A DNA stretch of 38,847 nt, from positions 1 to 38,847 of the forward strand of contig NZ_SMKA01000050.1 of the NCBI RefSeq assembly GCF_004348455.1, given 5' to 3'. Positions 33,595 to 38,847 of the stretch are shown here, piece by piece. The stretch is from Kribbella albertanoniae. Lineage in GTDB: Bacteria > Actinomycetota > Actinomycetes > Propionibacteriales > Kribbellaceae. The notes beneath the pieces are model-generated. The model searched no databases and had not been told where the DNA came from. It saw only the letters and a list, made by a program, of their open reading frames with translations. Position 1 is the first letter of the stretch. Each line of letters begins with the position of its first letter. The position numbers and the translations under genes were made by a program.

Positions 33595-33993
33595 ATGCGC
33601 GCAATCACGAGAATCACCGTCGGACTCGTCCTGACCACCGGGCTGGGATTCGCCGGCGCATCGCTGGCCGGCGCGGACCGCGGCGACGGCCTGCTGGCCT
33701 GTAACTCGGGCGAGATCTGCTTCGCCCAGAACTCCGGTGGGGGCGGCGGCCAGCGGCACTTCTTCTACGGGTCGTCGAACCATGCCAACGAGGGAAACTT
33801 CCACAACGGCGTGGTTTTCTACCACAACGCCAGCTCGATCAAGAACCGCGACACCGTCTCGCCGGTCTGCGTCACCGAGTCCGGTGACTGGGTCAACGAC
33901 AGTTGGCAGTTCCCGTCGCGGTCGACCACCTGGTCGAACTTCGCGTACGACCTGAACGACGAGAACGCCAAGCACAAGCGCGGCCGCTGCTGA
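33595..33993 (+). CDS. Small secreted protein, peptidase-inhibitor I36-like
   Basis: A 132-residue exported protein. The Sec signal peptide (about residues 1-27, ASLAGA) is followed by LLACNSGEICFAQNSGGGGG and FHNGVVFYHNASSIKNRDTVSPVCV. This resembles the beta/gamma-crystallin-like I36 family of Streptomyces inhibitors and spore/surface proteins. Four Cys residues could form two disulfides. An AGGGGAGG site precedes ATG 33595. Whether it inhibits a protease is not known; many relatives lack a tested function. Confidence 0.7.
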   Translation: MRAITRITVGLVLTTGLGFAGASLAGADRGDGLLACNSGEICFAQNSGGGGGQRHFFYGSSNHANEGNFHNGVVFYHNASSIKNRDTVSPVCVTESGDWVNDSWQFPSRSTTWSNFAYDLNDENAKHKRGRC

Positions 33994-34052
33994 CCGACCC
34001 GACGCGCGGGGGCGGGTTCGCCCGTCCCCGCGGTTGGCCGAAGGGGGACCTG

Positions 34053-34955
34053 ATGCGAGCCATCGCCGTACTGGGTGTGTTGTTGATAGCGACCAGCTGT
34101 GCCGCGGAGCCGGCGCCGCGGGCGCCTGAGTTACCACCGTTGCCGGCCGGTGCGCGGCCGTTCGAATTGTTCCGGCGGGCGGATCTGACACTGGTCGATC
34201 AGGCCGATCGTGCCTTGTTCCTCGAGTGTCTGGCGGACAACGGGTATCCGCAGGAACGGGCCCTCGGCAACGAATCGGTCGAGGCCGTGACCGGGTTGTC
34301 GCGGCCGCCGATCAGTCCGCGGACCGAGGCGGAGGCCCGCAAGTACGGATTCGGTACGGCGTTGCCCGCGGAGCCGGCCACGATCGACCGCAAGGATCCG
34401 GCGTTCTTCGCCGTCGCGGATCGGTGCGAGACCACGGCCCGGGAGGCGCTCGGCGTACCGATCGAGGTCGCGGGTTTGCGGGATCGCTATGCACAGCTGG
34501 GGAATGCGCTGGTCCAGGATCGGGCCCGGAAGGTCGAGGCAATTCTCGTTGCCTATGGCAAGAAGCTGGTGGCCTGCCTCGCTGGTCGGGGGCATCGGCT
34601 GCAGGCCGGAGCGACCTTCAGTGCACGTGGTGATCTGAAGCAGTTCGGGATCACGACCGGTTCTCACGCGCCGGCGAAGCCGACTCCGGTACGGCGCCCC
34701 GCGGGGTTGCCGGCCGACGTTCCGTACAAGCCGGCCGTGCCGCCGCGCGAGTACCGGCCGAGTAAGGCCGAGGCTGCGTTCGCGGTCAGCTTCGTCCGGT
34801 GTGGCCAGCAGACGGGGCTGTTCGCGGCGATCGATCGCGACGGACTGGCCATCGAGCAGCAGATCGTCGAGAGGCATGTCAGCGAGTTCAGCGGGCTCAA
34901 CCCGCAGATCGAGGCGCTGGCCGCGAAGTCGAGTGAGGTGCTCAGGGGGCGCTGA
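34053..34955 (+). CDS. Putative lipoprotein of unknown function
   Basis: A 300-residue protein. The N-terminus MRAIAVLGVLLIATSCAAEP ends in a lipobox-like ATSC (Cys16). The mature part is polar and helical with Cys residues in FLECLADNGYP, ADRCETTARE, VACLAGRGH and VRCGQQTG, spaced like paired disulfides. ATG 34053 has AAGGGGGA at 34041-34048; a longer frame from 33903 lies in the preceding gene. It may be transcribed with the I36-like gene 60 bp upstream. I do not recognise the family. Confidence 0.7.
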   Translation: MRAIAVLGVLLIATSCAAEPAPRAPELPPLPAGARPFELFRRADLTLVDQADRALFLECLADNGYPQERALGNESVEAVTGLSRPPISPRTEAEARKYGFGTALPAEPATIDRKDPAFFAVADRCETTAREALGVPIEVAGLRDRYAQLGNALVQDRARKVEAILVAYGKKLVACLAGRGHRLQAGATFSARGDLKQFGITTGSHAPAKPTPVRRPAGLPADVPYKPAVPPREYRPSKAEAAFAVSFVRCGQQTGLFAAIDRDGLAIEQQIVERHVSEFSGLNPQIEALAAKSSEVLRGR

Positions 34956-35820
34956 AGCGCTCGTAGACCAGACGGCCGTCGGTCAGCCGGTGCGCGACCA
35001 GGAAGGCACCTGGGGAGAACTTCCCGACCTTGAGGCCGAGCTCGCGTTGCAATGCGGGAAGCACGGGCCGGTGCGAGCACACGACGGTCACTCGGTCCGA
35101 CTTCCACGCCCGGTCGCCCAAACCACGCAGGCCGTGCGGGTGGGCCTCGTACCCGCGCTCGGAGATCTCCGGCCAGAGATGCAGGTGCCGGTCGATCGCC
35201 TTCGCGTACGGCACCAGTGTGGCGGTGCAGCGCTCGGCGTCGCTGCTGATCAACCGGTCCGCACCGAGAGCAGCCAGTACGTCGCTCAGTCGCTCGGCGA
35301 CCGCCGTACCGGTCGGGTTGAGTGGGCGGAGCGTGTCCTTGCCATCCCAGTCCTTGCGCTTCACTGCCGCCGCATGCCGCATCAGGACCAGCGTCGCCTC
35401 GACGGGCGCCACGACGGCCAGCTCGTCCAGGATGTCGACGTCGCGCGGGTAGCTGAGCCGCGACCGGGCCTGGTCGACCGGCAGCCACTCGATCTCGTCG
35501 ACCTCGTCGTTCGGCTCGAAGTCGACGCCACCAGTGGGTACGGCGGACCAGTAGTGCACGAGCTTCTGCGCCGTACTGCCGTTCTTGCGGATCGGATAGC
35601 GCTGCACACCCAGCGGCGCACCGAGAACGACCTGTACGCCGGTCTCCTCCTCGATCTCACGCCGTGCCGCCAGCAGGATGTGCTCGTGCTGGGTGAGTTT
35701 GCCCTTCGGGAGGGACCAGTCGTCGTACCGGGGGCGGTGCACGAGCAGCACCTCACGGATGCCGCGGCGCTCACGCCAGACGACACCACCCGCGGCGATA
35801 ACCGTCGCCGGGTTGCTCAT
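34942..35820 (-). CDS. mutT1: MutT1-like Nudix hydrolase with C-terminal histidine phosphatase
   Basis: A 292-residue two-domain protein. The N-terminal Nudix domain has a complete Nudix box: G40, E46, REIEEETGV at 54-62. The C-terminal histidine phosphatase domain carries LVLMRHAAA (about 142-150), a conserved Arg-rich block and VTVVCSHRP. In mycobacteria MutT1 removes oxidised and signalling nucleotides such as 8-oxo-(d)GTP and diadenosine polyphosphates. It lies 9 bp after ppk in the same operon, the order known from Mycobacterium. It overlaps the convergent lipoprotein gene by 14 bp. Confidence 0.93.
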   Translation of the reverse strand: MSNPATVIAAGGVVWRERRGIREVLLVHRPRYDDWSLPKGKLTQHEHILLAARREIEEETGVQVVLGAPLGVQRYPIRKNGSTAQKLVHYWSAVPTGGVDFEPNDEVDEIEWLPVDQARSRLSYPRDVDILDELAVVAPVEATLVLMRHAAAVKRKDWDGKDTLRPLNPTGTAVAERLSDVLAALGADRLISSDAERCTATLVPYAKAIDRHLHLWPEISERGYEAHPHGLRGLGDRAWKSDRVTVVCSHRPVLPALQRELGLKVGKFSPGAFLVAHRLTDGRLVYERFSAP

Positions 35821-35829
35821 ACGTTCAGC

Positions 35830-37989
35830 CTAGGTAATCGGGTCGGCAGTTCTGCGGCGGCCACGCGTGGCGATCAGCTTTTCCTGCAGGTCACGAAGCG
35901 GCTCACCGTCCGGTCGGGTCAGTCTGGCTTCCCAGGTGTTGTCCGGCTGCAGCCACCAGGACTGAGTGCCCTCGTCGAGGGCCATGTCGAACATCTCGCG
36001 GACCTCGCCGATGTGGTCGGTCTCCTTGAGCTGCACCAGGACCTCCACCCGGCGGTCCAGGTTGCGGTGCATCAGGTCGGCCGATCCGATCCAGGCCTCG
36101 GGCTCGCCGCCGTTCTCGAACCAGAACACCCGGCTGTGCTCGAGGAACCGCCCCAGGATGCTGCGGACCCGGATGTTGTCCGAGAGCCCCTCGATCCCCG
36201 GCCGGATCGTGCAGATGCCGCGGATCCACAGGTCGACCGGTACGCCGGCCTGCGAGGCTCGGTAGAGCGCGTCACACAAGGCCTCGTCGACCAGGCTGTT
36301 GACCTTGATCCGCACCCGCGCCGGACGACCGGACAGGTGGTGCTGGATCTCGCGGTTGATGCGCTCCAGCAGACCACGCCGTACAGACTGGGGTGCCACC
36401 AGGATCCGGCGGTAGCCCGCGTTGCGAGCGAAACCGGAGAGGTGATTGAACAGGTGGGCGACGTCCTCGGTGACCACCTTGTCGCTGGTCAGCAGGCCGA
36501 GGTCCTCATACAGCCGGGCGGTCTTGGGGTGGTAGTTGCCGGTGCCGATGTGGACATAGCGGCGCAGACCATCCGGCTCGTCACGAACCACCATCGAGAG
36601 TTTCGAGTGCGTCTTCAGGCCGATCACGCCGTACACGACGTGGCAGCCGGCGTGCTCGAGCTGGCGGGCCCACTTGATGTTCGCCTGCTCGTCGAACCGG
36701 GCCTGGATCTCGACCAGCACCAGCACCTGCTTGCCGGCCTCGGCCGCGTCGATCAGAGCATCGACGATGGGGGAGTCACCGGACGTGCGGTACAGCGTCT
36801 GCTTGATCGCCAGCACATGCGGATCGGCGGCCGCCTGCTCGATGAAGCGCTGCACGCTGGTCGAGAAGGAGTCATACGGGTGATGAACCAGTACGTCGCG
36901 CTGCTTGAGCGCGTAGAACATGTCCGCCGGATTGGACGTCTCCACCTCCGCCAGATGCGGGTGGGTGGACGGGACGAACGCCGGATACTTCAGCTCGGCG
37001 CGGTCCAGACCGGCAATCGCGAACAGGCCACGCAGGTCCAGCGGACCGGGCAGCTCGAACACCTCGGCCTCTTTGACACCTAGCTCGGACAGCAGTAGCG
37101 CCCGCACCTGCGGATCGATCGACTCCTCGACCTCGAGCCGGACCGGCGGCCCGAACCGGCGGCGCAGCAGCTCCTTCTCGAGCGCCACCAGCAGGTTCTC
37201 CGCGTCGTCCTCCTCGACCTCGAGGTCCTCGTTGCGGGTCACCCGGAAGGTGTGGTGCTGGGTGACCTCCATCCCCGGGAACAGCTGGCTGAGGTGGGTC
37301 GCGATCACGTCCTCCAGCGGGACGAACCGGCCCTCCGCGACCTGCACGAACCGCGGCAGCAGCGGCGGCACCTTCACCCGCGCGAAGTGCTCACCGCCGG
37401 TGTCGGGGTTGCGGACCACGACGGCCAGGTTGAGGCTCAGACCGGAGATGTACGGGAACGGGTGTGACGGGTCGACGGCCAGCGGGGTCAGCACCGGGAA
37501 GACGCGGTCCCGGAAGAACCGGGTCATCTCCTCGCGCTCACTCTCCTCCAGATCGACCCAGCGCAGGATGTCGATGCCCTGCTCGGTCAGCGCCGGCTGA
37601 ACCACCTTGCGCCAGGTGTCGGCCTGGCGGTCCATCAGCTCGCGGCTGCGGGTCAGACTGCGGTCGAGCACCTCACGGGGGAGCAGCCCACTGGCCGCCT
37701 TCACCGCGACCCCGGCCGCGATCCGACGCTTCAGACCGGCCACCCGGACCATGTAGAACTCGTCCAGGTTGCTCGCGAAAATGGCCAGGAACTTCGCCCG
37801 CTCCAGCAACGGGACCGTGTCGTTCTCGGCGAGCTCGAGGACTCGCTGGTTGAACGCCAGCCAGCTCAACTCACGATCGGAGAAGCGGTCCGCCGGGAGA
37901 TCACCCGCGGCCGCGATGTCGTACGGCGGTTCTACGTCGTACTCCCGATTGTGGGATGCCAGCAAGTCTCCAGCCACGTTGACCAGCAT
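35830..37989 (-). CDS. ppk: Polyphosphate kinase PPK1
   Basis: A 719-residue PPK1 that makes polyphosphate from ATP and runs the reaction backward under need. The N-terminal region has the [16 protein letters not shown] block. The two PLD-like halves have the active-site His segments: [14 protein letters not shown] (about 458-471, with [15 protein letters not shown] about 480) and [13 protein letters not shown] (about 640). Length is normal. ATG 37989 has AAAGGA upstream. It is transcribed with mutT1. Several PHO-like GTTCA[CT] units precede it, so PhoP control is possible. Confidence 0.97.
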   Translation of the reverse strand: MLVNVAGDLLASHNREYDVEPPYDIAAAGDLPADRFSDRELSWLAFNQRVLELAENDTVPLLERAKFLAIFASNLDEFYMVRVAGLKRRIAAGVAVKAASGLLPREVLDRSLTRSRELMDRQADTWRKVVQPALTEQGIDILRWVDLEESEREEMTRFFRDRVFPVLTPLAVDPSHPFPYISGLSLNLAVVVRNPDTGGEHFARVKVPPLLPRFVQVAEGRFVPLEDVIATHLSQLFPGMEVTQHHTFRVTRNEDLEVEEDDAENLLVALEKELLRRRFGPPVRLEVEESIDPQVRALLLSELGVKEAEVFELPGPLDLRGLFAIAGLDRAELKYPAFVPSTHPHLAEVETSNPADMFYALKQRDVLVHHPYDSFSTSVQRFIEQAAADPHVLAIKQTLYRTSGDSPIVDALIDAAEAGKQVLVLVEIQARFDEQANIKWARQLEHAGCHVVYGVIGLKTHSKLSMVVRDEPDGLRRYVHIGTGNYHPKTARLYEDLGLLTSDKVVTEDVAHLFNHLSGFARNAGYRRILVAPQSVRRGLLERINREIQHHLSGRPARVRIKVNSLVDEALCDALYRASQAGVPVDLWIRGICTIRPGIEGLSDNIRVRSILGRFLEHSRVFWFENGGEPEAWIGSADLMHRNLDRRVEVLVQLKETDHIGEVREMFDMALDEGTQSWWLQPDNTWEARLTRPDGEPLRDLQEKLIATRGRRRTADPIT

Positions 37990-38065
37990 CCCATCCTTTG
38001 ATGAACGTCAGGTTGCCGAGGGCATGTCGACGCGCTGGGTGAACTTGTTGCTAGCGTCACTCCTT
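37990..38065. promoter_or_regulatory. Divergent promoter region of ppk and the esterase, with PHO-like units
   Basis: On the minus strand GTTCACAAGGA (38061-38071), GTTCACCCAGC (38034-38044) and GTTCATCAAAG (37996-38006) share the PHO-unit core. Their spacing is 27 and 38 bp rather than multiples of 11, so this is weaker than the pstS and pit sites. TAGCGT at 38052-38057 could be the -10 of a leaderless esterase mRNA. Confidence 0.3.
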
Positions 38066-38847
38066 GTGAACCCTCGACTGGACGCCTTGCTCCGCGGCAC
38101 CGTGTCCGCCGTACAAGCGAACGCGCTGACGCCGCTCTACGCGCTGCCCACCGCCGTCCGCCGGCGCCTGGCCGGCGCCCCGATCCAGATCGACGGCAAC
38201 ACCTTCGACCCCGAAGTGCAACTGCTCCTGCGCGTGGAGTCATTGTTGCCCGGCACAACCAAAAAGGACGCCGCCACGGCCCGCGCGCACCTGCGCAGCG
38301 TGAGCAAACTGATCGCCGGTCACCCCCGCGAGCTACAGCGTGTGACCGACCTCACCGTGCGTGGGGCGGATGGGCAGCTCGGCGCTCGTCTCTATGTGCC
38401 TCGCAACGCCGGCCGCGGGCTGCTCGTTTTCTTGCATGGTGGCGGCTGGGTGGTCGGTGACCTCGACACTCACGACTCGCTCTGCCGCACGATCGCGGCC
38501 GACGCCGGCATCCGCGTCCTCTCCGTCGACTACCGGCTTGCTCCCGAGGCTCCGGCCCCCACCGCTGCCGAAGACGCCATCGCCGCCTTCACCTGGGCCG
38601 TCGAACATGCCGAAGACCTAGCCGTCGACCCCACCCTGATCGCCGTCGGCGGCGACAGCGCCGGCGGCAACCTGGCCGCGGTAGTCGCCCAGCAGTGTGT
38701 GGTCCGCGACCTCCCGCGCCCGGCACTCCAGGTGCTCCTCTACCCCGCGGTCGACCTAGTAGGCCGCCGCCCGAGCCGAGACCTCTTCGGGGAGAACTTC
38801 CTTCTCACCGAAGAAGACATCCTCTGGTACCGAGACCACTACACCCC
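38066..38847 (+). CDS. HSL-family alpha/beta hydrolase (esterase), 3' end beyond the window
   Basis: Reads 260 codons to the window edge without a stop. The oxyanion motif HGGGW (about residue 124) and the nucleophile elbow GDSAGG (about 196) define the hormone-sensitive-lipase esterase family; VDYRLAPEAP is also typical. The catalytic Asp and His lie outside the window. GTG 38066 fits a leaderless mRNA (TAGCGT about 8 nt upstream); ATG 38024 is also in frame but lacks a good binding site. These enzymes hydrolyse short-chain acyl esters. Confidence 0.85.
   Translation, partial: MNPRLDALLRGTVSAVQANALTPLYALPTAVRRRLAGAPIQIDGNTFDPEVQLLLRVESLLPGTTKKDAATARAHLRSVSKLIAGHPRELQRVTDLTVRGADGQLGARLYVPRNAGRGLLVFLHGGGWVVGDLDTHDSLCRTIAADAGIRVLSVDYRLAPEAPAPTAAEDAIAAFTWAVEHAEDLAVDPTLIAVGGDSAGGNLAAVVAQQCVVRDLPRPALQVLLYPAVDLVGRRPSRDLFGENFLLTEEDILWYRDHYT

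Noticed and set aside
34801..37083. A 760-codon plus-strand frame opposite ppk and mutT1
   Set aside because: It is antisense to two well-recognised genes and has no recognisable domain.

Overview
This window comes from a high-GC actinobacterium. The codon use, the many leaderless starts, the GTG starts and the pst, mutT1 and ppk gene set point to a Nocardioidaceae- or Kribbella-like genome, but the genus is an inference. I see no rRNA, tRNA, transposase, integrase, phage gene or CRISPR array.

Layout. Positions 1-5502 are ordinary chromosome: a partial unknown gene, a hotdog thioesterase with an ion-channel-like protein, a TetR regulator divergent from an overlapping run (EamA transporter, MarR regulator, GH3 lipoprotein, two DUF202 proteins). 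Positions 5643-8747 hold the low-affinity phosphate uptake genes: a PhoU-like DUF47 protein, a first Pit transporter, then a second Pit with its own PHO-box promoter and a small membrane protein. Positions 8752-15594 hold an unknown protein, a PlsC acyltransferase, thiC behind a TPP riboswitch and a strong terminator, a SatD-like/membrane protein pair, two tandem RDD proteins, and DUF2752 and DUF4190 proteins. Positions 15699-19860 are the pstSCAB operon on the minus strand, with PHO boxes upstream of pstS and a hairpin between pstS and pstC.

Positions 20091-31918 are the most striking part: nine consecutive minus-strand paralogues of 421-429 residues. Each has a Sec signal peptide followed by what look like four beta-sandwich domains, with a fibronectin-III-like N-terminus. 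Spacing divides them into three transcription units (2+2+5 genes). Each unit starts with a copy of the same regulatory module: a TTGCA-N6-TGCAA palindrome and a conserved roughly 45-nt leader that can form two mutually exclusive hairpins. The paralogues are mosaics of one another. I do not recognise a function. This array is the best candidate for an undescribed system.

From 32037 to the end come a DUF151 bifunctional-nuclease-like protein, a LuxR-type regulator with an atypical receiver, a small secreted I36-like protein, a lipoprotein, the ppk-mutT1 operon, and a truncated HSL-type esterase.

How it fits together: Pit1/DUF47, Pit2, PstSCAB, MutT1 and Ppk form a phosphate acquisition and polyphosphate neighbourhood. 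The secreted-protein array lies between pstS and ppk, as if a two-gene and five-gene amplification had grown inside a phosphate locus. Whether the array responds to phosphate is not shown; its shared operator is unlike the PHO box.
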